Shown in pieces: positions 44,785 to 53,898 of a stretch of 64,000 nt of DNA. Position numbers and translations under genes: made by a program. The stretch comes from CAYJLB01 sp964370845 (GTDB lineage: Bacteria > Bacillota > Clostridia > Oscillospirales > Ruminococcaceae). The notes below the pieces were generated by a model. The model saw nothing but the letters and a program-made list of their open reading frames with translations. It had not been told where the DNA came from and did not search any database. The stretch covers positions 30,819-94,818 of the forward strand of contig CAYJLB010000002.1 of assembly GCA_964370845.1 (NCBI GenBank), in the 5' to 3' direction. Every line of letters begins with the position of its first letter. Position 1 is the first letter of the stretch.

Positions 44785-46260
44785 TTAGAGGTTGCTGTAA
44801 CCCATTAGGAATGTGTCAACTTCACGAGCTACATCTCTACCTTCACGCAAAGCCCAAACGATTAAACTTTGTCCTCTACGCATATCTCCTGCTACAAAAA
44901 CATTGTTTGCAGTCGTTTTAAAGTTTTTGTCTGCAATGTTTCCTCTAGGGTTAATTTCTGCACCAAAACTCTCAGCAACATATTTTTCACAGCCAACAAA
45001 TCCAGCTGCAATGAAAACTAAATCAGCTTCAACAGTGAAAGTTTCACCAGTCGGAACCATATTTAATCTACCATTGTCGCCACGTTCAGCAGTAAGTTTG
45101 CTAACCACTGCACCGCAAACATTCCCCTTTTCATCTTTAAGGAATTCATTTACAGTTGTTTGATAAACACGAGGGTCATTGCCAAATTTAGCAATAGCTT
45201 CTTCTTGCCCGTAGTCAGTTTTTAGCACTAAAGGCCATTGTGGCCATGCATTATTAACAGTTCTTTCCTTAGGTGCTTGTGGCATCATTTCAAGTTGCAC
45301 AACATTTTTACAACCTTGACGAATGGACGAACCAACACAGTCATTTCCTGTATCACCGCCACCGATTACAAGTACATTTTTTCCTTTAGCGGAAATAGCT
45401 TTTCCATCTTCAAAATTTGAGTCAAGCAAGCTCTTAGTAACGCTCTTTAAGTAGTCAACAGCGAAGTAAATTCCATTCCCATCTCTGCCAGTTGCGTTAA
45501 TGTCACGAGGAGATGAAGCTCCACAACATAAAACAACTGCATCAAAAGCATTAAGCAATTCTTCCTTAGTTCTATCAACACCAATATTGCAATTTGTAAC
45601 AAAAGTAACTCCCTCTTGTTCCATAATCTTAACTCGGCGGTCGATAACAGCTTTTTCAAGTTTCATATTAGGAATTCCGTACATTAAAAGTCCACCAACT
45701 CGGTCGCTTCTCTCAAAAATCGTAACCAAATGTCCTCTTTTATTTAGCCATTCAGCGGTAGCAAGCCCCGAAGGACCACTACCAACAACAGCAACTTTTT
45801 TCCCAGTTCTAGCAGGTGGATAACAAGCTTTCATATATCCTTTTGCATAAGCTTCTTCAATTATTGCAAATTCATTTTCCTTAACAGTAACTGAATCACC
45901 ACTTGTCACTCCGCAAGTACAAGCAGCCTCACATAGTGCTGGGCAAGCTCTTGAAGTGAACTCTGGAAAACGGTTTGTCGCAAAAAGACGACGAAAAGCA
46001 AGTTCATATTTATCTTTAAATACTAAGTCATTCCACTCAGGAATTAAATTTTGTAAAGGGCAACCACTTGTCATACCGGCAATCATTTCACCGTTTTGAC
46101 AAAATGGAACTCCACAATCCATACAACGAGCACCTTGAATCATTTGTTCCTCTTTTGAAATTGGAATATGAAACTCGTTAAAATTTTCTATTCTTTCAAG
46201 TGGTGGTATACACTCACTTGTTTGGCGTTTATATTCTAAAAATCCTGTCATTTTTCCCAT
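44785..46260 (-). CDS. gltD: Glutamate synthase small subunit
   Basis: 491 residues. N-terminal Fe-S region with MDCGVPFCQ, NGEMIAGMTSGCPL and ACPALCEAAC; FAD-binding VVGSGPSGLATAEWL; NADPH-binding VIGGGDTGNDC; final FAD contact VFVAGDMRRGQSLIVWA. It passes electrons from NADPH to the large subunit. GGAAAGGAAA precedes the ATG. It is separated from gltB by a three-hairpin element of about 130 bases, which may adjust subunit ratio. Confidence 0.96.
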   Translation of the reverse strand: MGKMTGFLEYKRQTSECIPPLERIENFNEFHIPISKEEQMIQGARCMDCGVPFCQNGEMIAGMTSGCPLQNLIPEWNDLVFKDKYELAFRRLFATNRFPEFTSRACPALCEAACTCGVTSGDSVTVKENEFAIIEEAYAKGYMKACYPPARTGKKVAVVGSGPSGLATAEWLNKRGHLVTIFERSDRVGGLLMYGIPNMKLEKAVIDRRVKIMEQEGVTFVTNCNIGVDRTKEELLNAFDAVVLCCGASSPRDINATGRDGNGIYFAVDYLKSVTKSLLDSNFEDGKAISAKGKNVLVIGGGDTGNDCVGSSIRQGCKNVVQLEMMPQAPKERTVNNAWPQWPLVLKTDYGQEEAIAKFGNDPRVYQTTVNEFLKDEKGNVCGAVVSKLTAERGDNGRLNMVPTGETFTVEADLVFIAAGFVGCEKYVAESFGAEINPRGNIADKNFKTTANNVFVAGDMRRGQSLIVWALREGRDVAREVDTFLMGYSNL

Positions 46261-46267
46261 GTTAATC

Positions 46268-46399
46268 TATTTCCTTTCCTGATGTTTTGGGTGGTTTTGC
46301 CACATCAGTTTCTACAGTGGCAAAATTTCGGTTGGCGAAGAACTTTAGTTCTTTTTGACCGAAAAACACAAAACTCACGTTTGAAACATAGTTTCAAAC
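46268..46399 (-). repeat. Three-hairpin leader element (family 2), copy between gltB and gltD
   Basis: On the minus strand: GTTTGAAACTATGTTTCAAAC (46379-46399), then GTTTTGTGTTTTTCGGTCAA, AGAACTAAAGTTCT (46339-46352), TTTTGCCAC/GTGGCAAAA (46295-46325), CCACCCAAAACATCAGGAAA, then the gltD ribosome site. Hairpin 3 differs from the MATE copy by paired changes. Confidence 0.78.
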
Positions 46400-49300
46400 T
46401 ATTTCTTAATAGCATAAAATGCTTCAATTTGTGCTTGTTCTTTGTCTAAACCTTTTTCTTCCATTTTAGCAATAAGACGTAACATTTTATCATAGTCATG
46501 TGGGAAGACTTTTTTGAACTTTGGTAAATATACGCTGAAATTATCAAGAATTTCTTTACCTTTAACCGAGCCAGTTTTTTCAGTATGTTCAGCTATTAAG
46601 TCACGCAACGCACTTACATCGTGTTTTTCTTCAACAGGAAGCAAGCTAACCATTGCTTTATTTACACGTTGATACAAGTCATTTTTCTCGTCAATAACAT
46701 AAGCAACACCGCCCGACATACCAGCAGCGAAGTTTTTGCCAGTTCCACCAAGAACAATAACAGTACCACCTGTCATATATTCACAACCGTGGTCACCAAC
46801 GCCTTCAACAACTGCAATTGCACCCGAGTTACGAACGCAGAAACGTTCACCAGCAACACCGCTTACAAACATTTTACCGCTTGTCGCACCGTAAAGTGCC
46901 ACGTTACCAACAAGAATATTTTTATCACGTTCAAAAGTTGAAACAGCTGGAGGATAAACCACAAGTTCGCCCCCTGATAAACCTTTACCAATGTAATCGT
47001 TACAGTCGCCAACAAGTTCTAAAGTTAATCCTTTAGGGATAAACGCACCAAAACTTTGTCCGCCACTACCTTTACAAACAACGTGGTAAGTTCCACTTTC
47101 AAGAGTATCGCCATACATTTTAGTAATCTCGCTACCAAAAATTGTACCTGTACTACGGTCAATGTTAGTAACTTTTATTTCAATCTTCTTAGGTTGAGCC
47201 TTTTTCAAAGATTTTTCAAATTCAGGGATAAATACTTTCATATCAATAGTTTGTGGAAGCTCAAAGTCATACATATCTTCCTCATTAAAGTAAACACCAT
47301 TATCTTTTACTAGCGGATTGGAAAGAAGTCTTGATACATCAACAGTTTTTGCACGTTCGTTAGTAATATCATCACGCTTTTTAAGTAAATCAGTACGTCC
47401 TACTAATTCATTTAAAGTGCGAATTCCAAGTTTTGCCATATAAAAACGTAAAGATTCAGCCATGTAAAGCATAAAGTTTTCTACATGTTCAGGTTTCCCT
47501 TTAAATCTTGCTCTTAGCTCAGGGTTTTGTGTTGCAATACCCATTGGACAAGTGTCAAGGTTACAAACTCTCATCATAACACAACCAATTGCCACTAAAG
47601 GACCTGTTGCAAAGGAAAATCTTTCCGCTCCAAGCATTGCAGCAATAGCAATTTCACGTCCAGACATAAGTTTACTGTCAGTTTCAAGTTGAATTCTACT
47701 TCTTAAACCGTTCATAATCAAAGTTTGGTGTGTTTCAGCAACTCCAAGTTCCCAAGGTAAGCCAGCATTTGAAATAGAAGCGGTAGGAGCAGCACCAGTA
47801 CCACCGTCATAACCACTAATTGTAATATGTCCAGCACCCGCTTTTGCAACACCAGCAGCGATAGTACCAACTCCAGCCTCACTTACAAGTTTAACTGAAA
47901 TATTAGCAGCTCTATTTGAATTTTTAAGGTCGTAAATAAGTTGCGCCAAGTCCTCGATTGAATAAATATCATGGTGAGGAGGTGGGCTGATTAGACCAAC
48001 ACCAGGAGTAGAGTAACGAGTTTTTGCAACCCAAGGATATACTTTTGTTCCAGGAAGATGTCCTCCTTCACCTGGTTTTGCACCTTGCGCAATTTTAATT
48101 TGAATTTCCGACGCACTTACTAAGTACTTACTTGTAACACCAAAACGTGCAGAAGCTACTTGTTTTACAGCACTATTTCGGTTTAACCCGTCTTTTCCAA
48201 CCACATAGCGAGCTTCGTCTTCCCCACCCTCACCAGTGTTACTTTTTGCACCTAAATTATTCATTGCAATAGCTAAAGTTTCGTGAGCTTCTTTTGATAA
48301 AGAACCATAACTCATTGGACCTGTGCTAAAACGTTTAACAATTTCTCTTGCACTTTCAACTTCTTCAAGAGGAATTCCTCCGTCTTGTGGAAATTCAAAA
48401 GTAAGCAGATTTCTTAGGTGGAATAAGTTGTCATTTTCATATAATTTTTCTTCATATTCTTTAAACAGTTCATAATTTCCACTTTGAACAGCTTGTTGTA
48501 ATAAGTGAATAGTAGCAGGATTGTATAAATGTTCTTCCTTACCACTTCTCATAGCTAAAGCACCGCCACTGAATAATCCGTCAAAAGTGTCAAGTCCAAG
48601 TGGGTCAAAAGCAGTTCTATGATTTGCGTCAACGTCCTCTTGTAAATGTTCAAGAGAGATACCGCCAACACGGTTTGAAGTACCTGTAAAGTAAGTGTCA
48701 ATTACCTTGTCACTAATACCAATCGCTTCAAAAATTTGGCTTCCTTGATAACTTTGGATAGTAGAAATACCCATTTTAGAAGCAATTTTTACAATTCCGT
48801 CAAGGATTGCTTTATTATAGTCAGTTACAGCCGCATAATAATCTTTTTCAAGTAGACCTTGTTCAATCAAAGTACGGATAGTTTCTTGTGCTAAATAAGG
48901 GTTAACAGCGGAAGCACCATAACCTAAAAGAGTAGCAAAATGGTGAACTTCACGAGGTTCAGCACTTTCCAAAATAATAGACATAGCAGAACGCTTTTTA
49001 GTACGAACTAAGTATTTTGAAACAGCTGAAACAGCTAGTAATGACGGGATTGCAACGTGATATTCGTCCACTCCACGGTCGGAAAGGATAACAATGTTTG
49101 CTCCGTCACGATAAGCCTTGTCAACTTCAACATAAACACGCTCAATAGCACGTTCAAGGCTTGTGTTTTTATAGTAAATGATAGAAACAGTGCTTACTTT
49201 AAGCCCCGATTTATTCATTGTTTTAATTTTTAATATGTCAGTTTGAGTAAGAATAGGATTTTTCACCTTTAAAACACGACAGTTTTCAGCAGTTTCTTCA

Positions 49301-50949
49301 AGCAAGTTTCCTTTGATACCAACATAAACACTTGTATCAGTAACAACTTTTTCACGTATTGCGTCAATAGGTGGGTTTGTAACTTGAGCAAACATTTGCT
49401 TAAAGTAGTTGAATAAAGGTGGGTGTTTTGTGCTTAAAACCGCTAATGGAGTGTCATTTCCCATTGCTCCATGAGGTTCAACACCAGTTTTTGCCATATG
49501 CAAAACTGAATCAGTAACATCTTCATATTTATAACCAAAGGCTTTTTGCAAGCTAATTAACTCTTTTTCTGTGTAAGAAGGAGTGTTTTGGTTAGGAATT
49601 TTAAGGTCAGAAAGGTCAACAAGGTTTGAGTCAAGCCATTCACCATAAGGTTTTCTACTTGCATAACCCTCTTTTAGTTCATCGTCATCAATAAGTTCAC
49701 CCTTGTTCATATCAACAAGAAGCATTTTACCAGGACGTAGACGATCTTTTATTTCAATATTTTCATCACCAACAGGAACAACTCCAACTTCACTAGATAA
49801 AATCATTCTTCCGTCTTTTGTGATGTAATAACGGCTAGGACGTAGCCCATTTCTATCAAGAACTGCACCCATAACGTCACCGTCCGAGAATAAAATCGCA
49901 GCAGGTCCGTCCCAAGGTTCAAGTAAAGTTGCGTAGTATTGGTAAAAATCACGTTTGCTTCTACTCATATTTTCATCATTTGCCCATGGTTCAGGAATTG
50001 CAGCCATAACAGCTAGAGGTAATTCCATACCATTCATAAGCATAAATTCAAGAGCATTGTCAAGACGCGCAGAGTCAGAACCTTCACCGTCGATGATAGG
50101 CATAACCTTACTCATATCATTTTGTAAGTATTTGCTAGAAACAGTTTCCTCACGAGCAAGCATCAAATCCGCATTACCTTTAATAGTATTAATTTCACCA
50201 TTGTGAAGGATATAACGGTTAGGGTGCGCCCTCATCCAGCTAGGAGTAGTATTAGTAGAAAATCGGCTGTGAACGAGCCCTACAGCTGATTCATAATCTT
50301 CATCTTGTAAATCAAGATAAAAACCACGAAGTTGTCCAACTAAAAACATACCTTTGTAAACGATAGTACGGCTAGATAAACTACATACATAAGTTTCACT
50401 TGACAAACCTTGTTCAAATACACGACGTACAACGAACAATTTTCTGTCAAAATCAATGCCTTGAGCAATATTTTCAGGACGTTTAATGAAACATTGCCAA
50501 ATTGATGGCATACATTCAATAGCTTTTTGCCCCAAAATTTCTTCTTTAGTAGGAACTTTTCTCCACCCTAAAAACTCAAGACCTTCTTTAGCAGTAATAA
50601 CTTCAAACATTCTCATAATTTGATTACGAAGGAATTCTTCTTGTGGTAAAAAGAACATACCAACACCGTAATCACGTTCATTTCCGATGTTAATTTCTTC
50701 CTCTGCACAAGCTTTGCTAAAGAATTTATGGCTTATTTGCAAAAGGATACCAACACCGTCACCAGTTTCACCTGCAGCATCTTTACCCGCACGATGTTCT
50801 AAGTTTTCAACAACATAAAGTGCGTCACATACTGTTTGGTGAGTTTTTCTACCTTTGATATCTACAACGCCACCGATACCGCAGTTATCATGCTCATATC
50901 GAGAGTCATAAAGTCCAACAGGCTGCTTCATTTCTGTAAAATTTTTCAT
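46399..50949 (-). CDS. gltB: Glutamate synthase large subunit
   Basis: 1516 residues from the ATG at 50949 behind AGAGG. Class II glutamine amidotransferase domain with the N-terminal nucleophile C23 (DNCGIGGVV) after a short propeptide; central domain; FMN-binding synthase domain with SKEAHETLAIAMNNLGAKSN; the 3Fe-4S cysteines in CVMMRVCNLDTCPMG; and the C-terminal GxGxG beta-helix (GATSGKMFVSGVAGERF). Makes two glutamates from glutamine and 2-oxoglutarate. Its promoter and structured leader are described below. Confidence 0.97.
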   Translation of the reverse strand: MKNFTEMKQPVGLYDSRYEHDNCGIGGVVDIKGRKTHQTVCDALYVVENLEHRAGKDAAGETGDGVGILLQISHKFFSKACAEEEINIGNERDYGVGMFFLPQEEFLRNQIMRMFEVITAKEGLEFLGWRKVPTKEEILGQKAIECMPSIWQCFIKRPENIAQGIDFDRKLFVVRRVFEQGLSSETYVCSLSSRTIVYKGMFLVGQLRGFYLDLQDEDYESAVGLVHSRFSTNTTPSWMRAHPNRYILHNGEINTIKGNADLMLAREETVSSKYLQNDMSKVMPIIDGEGSDSARLDNALEFMLMNGMELPLAVMAAIPEPWANDENMSRSKRDFYQYYATLLEPWDGPAAILFSDGDVMGAVLDRNGLRPSRYYITKDGRMILSSEVGVVPVGDENIEIKDRLRPGKMLLVDMNKGELIDDDELKEGYASRKPYGEWLDSNLVDLSDLKIPNQNTPSYTEKELISLQKAFGYKYEDVTDSVLHMAKTGVEPHGAMGNDTPLAVLSTKHPPLFNYFKQMFAQVTNPPIDAIREKVVTDTSVYVGIKGNLLEETAENCRVLKVKNPILTQTDILKIKTMNKSGLKVSTVSIIYYKNTSLERAIERVYVEVDKAYRDGANIVILSDRGVDEYHVAIPSLLAVSAVSKYLVRTKKRSAMSIILESAEPREVHHFATLLGYGASAVNPYLAQETIRTLIEQGLLEKDYYAAVTDYNKAILDGIVKIASKMGISTIQSYQGSQIFEAIGISDKVIDTYFTGTSNRVGGISLEHLQEDVDANHRTAFDPLGLDTFDGLFSGGALAMRSGKEEHLYNPATIHLLQQAVQSGNYELFKEYEEKLYENDNLFHLRNLLTFEFPQDGGIPLEEVESAREIVKRFSTGPMSYGSLSKEAHETLAIAMNNLGAKSNTGEGGEDEARYVVGKDGLNRNSAVKQVASARFGVTSKYLVSASEIQIKIAQGAKPGEGGHLPGTKVYPWVAKTRYSTPGVGLISPPPHHDIYSIEDLAQLIYDLKNSNRAANISVKLVSEAGVGTIAAGVAKAGAGHITISGYDGGTGAAPTASISNAGLPWELGVAETHQTLIMNGLRSRIQLETDSKLMSGREIAIAAMLGAERFSFATGPLVAIGCVMMRVCNLDTCPMGIATQNPELRARFKGKPEHVENFMLYMAESLRFYMAKLGIRTLNELVGRTDLLKKRDDITNERAKTVDVSRLLSNPLVKDNGVYFNEEDMYDFELPQTIDMKVFIPEFEKSLKKAQPKKIEIKVTNIDRSTGTIFGSEITKMYGDTLESGTYHVVCKGSGGQSFGAFIPKGLTLELVGDCNDYIGKGLSGGELVVYPPAVSTFERDKNILVGNVALYGATSGKMFVSGVAGERFCVRNSGAIAVVEGVGDHGCEYMTGGTVIVLGGTGKNFAAGMSGGVAYVIDEKNDLYQRVNKAMVSLLPVEEKHDVSALRDLIAEHTEKTGSVKGKEILDNFSVYLPKFKKVFPHDYDKMLRLIAKMEEKGLDKEQAQIEAFYAIKK

Positions 50950-50981
50950 TTCTATCATCCTCTTTATTTTGAAATACAAAT

Positions 50982-51118
50982 AATTAAAAAAACAATGGAG
51001 TTCTAACTAAAATAACATACAAAACCAATCCATTTCAACAACTCATAAAAACGAGAAGCCAAATAGAATTTCCTCAAAAAACCGAAGTTATATTAATTAG
51101 AACGCCATTGTTCCTATA
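50982..51118 (-). ncRNA. Candidate structured leader (attenuator or riboswitch) of gltB
   Basis: On the minus strand AACAATGGCGTTCTAA (51097-51112) starts about 6 bases after the predicted transcription start and pairs with TTAGAACTCCATTGTT (50991-51006), 15 of 16 bases. The stem can continue through TAATATAAC/GTTATTTTA. A run of seven T follows directly (50984-50990), so the closed form looks like a terminator. No T-box consensus or other known class was recognised. Confidence 0.6.
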
Positions 51119-51124
51119 AGAAAT

Positions 51125-51153
51125 ATTATATACTATTTTGCAAGAATATGCAA
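51125..51153 (-). promoter_or_regulatory. Sigma-A promoter of gltB
   Basis: On the minus strand TTGCAT (51148-51153), 17 bases, TATAAT (51125-51130). Confidence 0.82.
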
Positions 51154-51490
51154 TAAAAATTTCAAAATTACCACTAACAATTTTTAATAAATTATATTTG
51201 TCTTTTTTGTGCAATTTAAACAGTTATAAACTAGATAAATTAAATATAGAAAAGATTTTTATTTATATTTAATATTTTATCAAATTTATGTATAAGTAAA
51301 AAAATATAAATTTCACACATTCACTTCACATTTTTATATACAAAATGAAATTTAGAATATAAAATATTGCAAAAACCTGTGATTTCATTTACAATTACTT
51401 GCCAAATTGACAAAACCCAAATAACCTCGTTCTCTTACATTATATATAAGGGCGTGTTCTCTCCATATTCTTTTCACTTTTTTCGCACAT

Positions 51491-51531
51491 TTGTCACATA
51501 ACTTAAAAATGTCACAAAAAGTATGTGACAA
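51491..51531 (+). promoter_or_regulatory. Dyad operator upstream of the PTS promoter
   Basis: TTGTCACATA (51491-51500) and TATGTGACAA (51522-51531) form a perfect 10-bp inverted repeat over 21 bases, with a third half-site TGTCAC at 51510. It ends 18 bases before the -35 box, the usual place for an activator. Confidence 0.75.
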
Positions 51532-51548
51532 ACTTAAATTCCTTTGTC

Positions 51549-51577
51549 TTGATTTACCAAAAAAAGTGTGATATACT
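51549..51577 (+). promoter_or_regulatory. Promoter of the PTS operon
   Basis: TTGATT (51549-51554), 17 bases, TATACT (51572-51577); the first gene starts at 51656 behind AAAAGGGG. Confidence 0.8.
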
Positions 51578-51655
51578 AAGATTAAAGAAATTGTTAAGAG
51601 CTCAGGCAATTTCGATTGGGTTAAAAATTAAAAGAAAAAAGGGGTATATTAAATT

Positions 51656-53077
51656 ATGAAAAACGCAGTTCAAAGATTTGGTAGATTTTTTAGCGGCATG
51701 GTAATGCCGAACATCGGCGCATTTATTGCATGGGGTATTATTACAGCTTTATTTATCGATGTGGGTTGGTTACCTAACGCAGATTTAGCTTCAATGGTAG
51801 GGCCAATGCTTTCTTACTTACTTCCAATCTTAATCGGTTATACAGGTGGTAAGATGATCGCTGACACTCGTGGTGGTGTAATCGGTGCTATCGCAACTTT
51901 CGGTGTTATCTTAGGTGCACCTTCTACTCCAATGTTACTTGGCGCAATGTTAGTTGGACCTTTAGGTGGTCTTGTAATTAAGTATTTTGACAAATCTGTT
52001 GCTGGTAAAGTTCCTGCTGGTTTCGAAATGCTTGTAAACAACTTCTCACTTGGTATTTTTGGTGCAATTCTTGCAATCCTATCATTCTTTGGTATTGGCC
52101 CTCTAGTAGAAGCTGGAACTGCTGCACTTGGAAATGGTGTTGAAGCTCTTGTAGACTTAGGTTTACTTCCTGTTACTGCTATATTAGTAGAACCTGCGAA
52201 AGTTTTATTCTTAAACAATGCTATTAACCATGGTGTATTTACTCCTTTAGGTTCTGAGCAAGTTGCAGAAATTGGACGTTCAGTAATGTACATGATCGAA
52301 TCAAATCCAGGTCCTGGTTTAGGTCTATTATTAGCTTATATGTTCTTTGGAAAAGGACGTGCAAGAAGTTCAGCTTCAGGTGCTGCAATCATTCACTTCT
52401 TTGGTGGTATCCACGAAATGTACTTCCCATTCGTACTTATGAACCCTGTTCTAATCATCGCAACTATCGCTGGTAGTGCATCAGGTATCTTTGTATTCTC
52501 AACTTTCGGTGGCGGTCTAACTGGTCCTGCTGCTCCTGGTAGTATTATTGCTCAAATGATGATGACTCCATCTTCTTCATATTTTGCAAACATTCTAGGT
52601 ATCGTAGTTTCAATCGCTGTAACATTTGTTTTATCAGCATTATTACTAAAAATGTTCGGTAAAGATGGCGACGCTATCGAAGAAGCACAAGCTAAGATGA
52701 AAGATATGAAATCTGAATCAAAAGGTACAACTACTACAGCTACTGCTACTGCTACAGCTTCAACAACTCAAACTGCTACATTAGATAACGTTAAGAAAAT
52801 CGTTTTCGCTTGTGACGCTGGTATGGGAAGTAGTGCTATGGGTGCTACAAAACTTCGTAAAAAAGTTAAGGCTGCTGGTCTTGATGGAATTGAAGTTATT
52901 CACCACCCAGTAAGTGAAATTCCTGCTGATGCCGATGTAATTGTTACTCATGAACAATTAGCGGAAAGAGCAAGAAATGCAAATCCTAACGCATATTTAG
53001 TACCTATCAAAGACTTCTTAAATGCTCCTGAATACGAAACATTAATCAATGATTTAAAAGAAAAAGCTAACGTTTAA
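51656..53077 (+). CDS. mtlA: PTS mannitol-type transporter, IICB components
   Basis: 473 residues. The membrane IIC domain has the mannitol-family signature GGIHEMYFPFV and about eight to ten membrane segments; a flexible Thr/Ala linker (about 360-380) joins a IIB domain with CDAGMGSSAMG, phosphorylated on C386. Imports a hexitol such as mannitol and phosphorylates it. No mannitol-1-phosphate dehydrogenase or MtlR follows, so the substrate could be another polyol. First gene of a four-gene PTS operon with strong, regular codon use. Confidence 0.93.
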   Translation: MKNAVQRFGRFFSGMVMPNIGAFIAWGIITALFIDVGWLPNADLASMVGPMLSYLLPILIGYTGGKMIADTRGGVIGAIATFGVILGAPSTPMLLGAMLVGPLGGLVIKYFDKSVAGKVPAGFEMLVNNFSLGIFGAILAILSFFGIGPLVEAGTAALGNGVEALVDLGLLPVTAILVEPAKVLFLNNAINHGVFTPLGSEQVAEIGRSVMYMIESNPGPGLGLLLAYMFFGKGRARSSASGAAIIHFFGGIHEMYFPFVLMNPVLIIATIAGSASGIFVFSTFGGGLTGPAAPGSIIAQMMMTPSSSYFANILGIVVSIAVTFVLSALLLKMFGKDGDAIEEAQAKMKDMKSESKGTTTTATATATASTTQTATLDNVKKIVFACDAGMGSSAMGATKLRKKVKAAGLDGIEVIHHPVSEIPADADVIVTHEQLAERARNANPNAYLVPIKDFLNAPEYETLINDLKEKANV

Positions 53078-53106
53078 ACTAATTTAATTTGAAAGGAATT
53101 ACTATT

Positions 53107-53364
53107 ATGACAACATTTACTTACACTATTCAAGATGAACAAGGCATTCACGCTCGCCCTGCTGGACTACTTGTTAAAGAAATGCAAAAATTTGCTTCTA
53201 CAATCACTTTCTTAAAGGGAGAAAAGAAAGCTGACGGAAAAAAATTATTCAATGTTATGGGACTTGGAGCAAAAAAAGGTGACGAAATCATTGTAAACAT
53301 CGAAGGCGATGATGAAGCACAAGCTCTTGAAGCAGTAACAGAATTTTTCACAAACAATCTATAA
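53107..53364 (+). CDS. HPr-like phosphocarrier lacking the regulatory serine
   Basis: 85 residues from the ATG at 53107 behind GAAAGGA. The phosphorylation site GIHARPAG has His15. Aligned without gaps to Bacillus HPr, the regulatory Ser46 is a lysine (K45-K46-L-F), so HPr kinase could not phosphorylate it. It transfers phosphate from enzyme I to IIA and is probably dedicated to this operon rather than being the general HPr used in carbon catabolite control. Confidence 0.92.
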   Translation: MTTFTYTIQDEQGIHARPAGLLVKEMQKFASTITFLKGEKKADGKKLFNVMGLGAKKGDEIIVNIEGDDEAQALEAVTEFFTNNL

Positions 53365-53392
53365 AAATTAATTTTGAAAGGAAAGAGATATT

Positions 53393-53809
53393 ATGTTAAG
53401 AACAGATGATATTATATTAAATCAAGCAACAGAAGATAAAAACAGTGCAATTAAAAGATGTGGAGAATTATTAACAGCAGCGGGTTATGCTGACGCTGAA
53501 TACACAGAAGGTATGATTGCTCGTGACAGTAACTTTTCCGTTGCAATTGGAAATATGATTGCAATTCCACACGGAGAAAAAGAGTACAAAAAATATATCA
53601 AAAAAACTGGTCTTTGCGTAATTACTTATCCAGACGGAATTGATTGGAATGGTCAAAACGTAAAGCTTGTAATCGGAATTGCAGCTTTAGGTGAAGAACA
53701 TCTTGAAGTTTTAGAAAACATCGTTGATGTTTTGGAAGAAGAAAGTGATGTTGAAAATCTAGTTTCTGCTAACAGTAAAGAAAAAATTATCGAATTATTT
53801 TTAAAATAA
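53393..53809 (+). CDS. mtlF: PTS mannitol/fructose-type IIA component
   Basis: 138 residues. Fold of the EIIA-Man/Fru (PTS_EIIA_2) family; the active histidine is H60 in MIAIPHGE, with the surrounding FSVAIGN and VITYPDGIDWNGQ as usual. Receives phosphate from the HPr encoded upstream and passes it to C386 of IICB. GAAAGGAAA precedes the ATG. Confidence 0.93.
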   Translation: MLRTDDIILNQATEDKNSAIKRCGELLTAAGYADAEYTEGMIARDSNFSVAIGNMIAIPHGEKEYKKYIKKTGLCVITYPDGIDWNGQNVKLVIGIAALGEEHLEVLENIVDVLEEESDVENLVSANSKEKIIELFLK

Positions 53810-53838
53810 TTTTTATTTCTTAAATAATTAACTAAAAT

Positions 53839-53874
53839 GTGCTTTTCGGTCATTAACATAAGGCCGGAAAGCAC
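53839..53874 (+). promoter_or_regulatory. Hairpin between the IIA and enzyme I genes
   Basis: GTGCTTTTCGGTC (53839-53851) pairs with GCCGGAAAGCAC (53863-53874) over 11 bases; no T-run follows. It may set mRNA stability or translation of ptsI. The arm GTGCTTTTCGGTC resembles a block of the family 2 element. Confidence 0.6.
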
Positions 53875-53898
53875 ATAATTTAGAAAGGACGGATATTT

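Larger units (their letters stand above)
50950..51655. other. 706-base divergent region between gltB and the PTS operon
   Basis: Holds the structured gltB leader and promoter on the minus strand and, on the plus strand, a dyad and promoter for the PTS operon. A 74-residue open frame at 51385-51609 on the minus strand has no ribosome site or protein-like pattern and is not called. Confidence 0.7.

Noticed and set aside
44688..44921. 77-residue plus-strand frame over the gltD end
   Set aside because: Shadow of gltD and of a family 1 repeat.
50982..51118. T-box leader upstream of gltB
   Set aside because: No AGGGUGGNACCGCG-like T-box sequence or specifier loop could be found.
51385..51609. 74-residue minus-strand open frame upstream of the PTS operon
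   Set aside because: It lies over the dyad and promoter, and has no ribosome site or recognisable domain.
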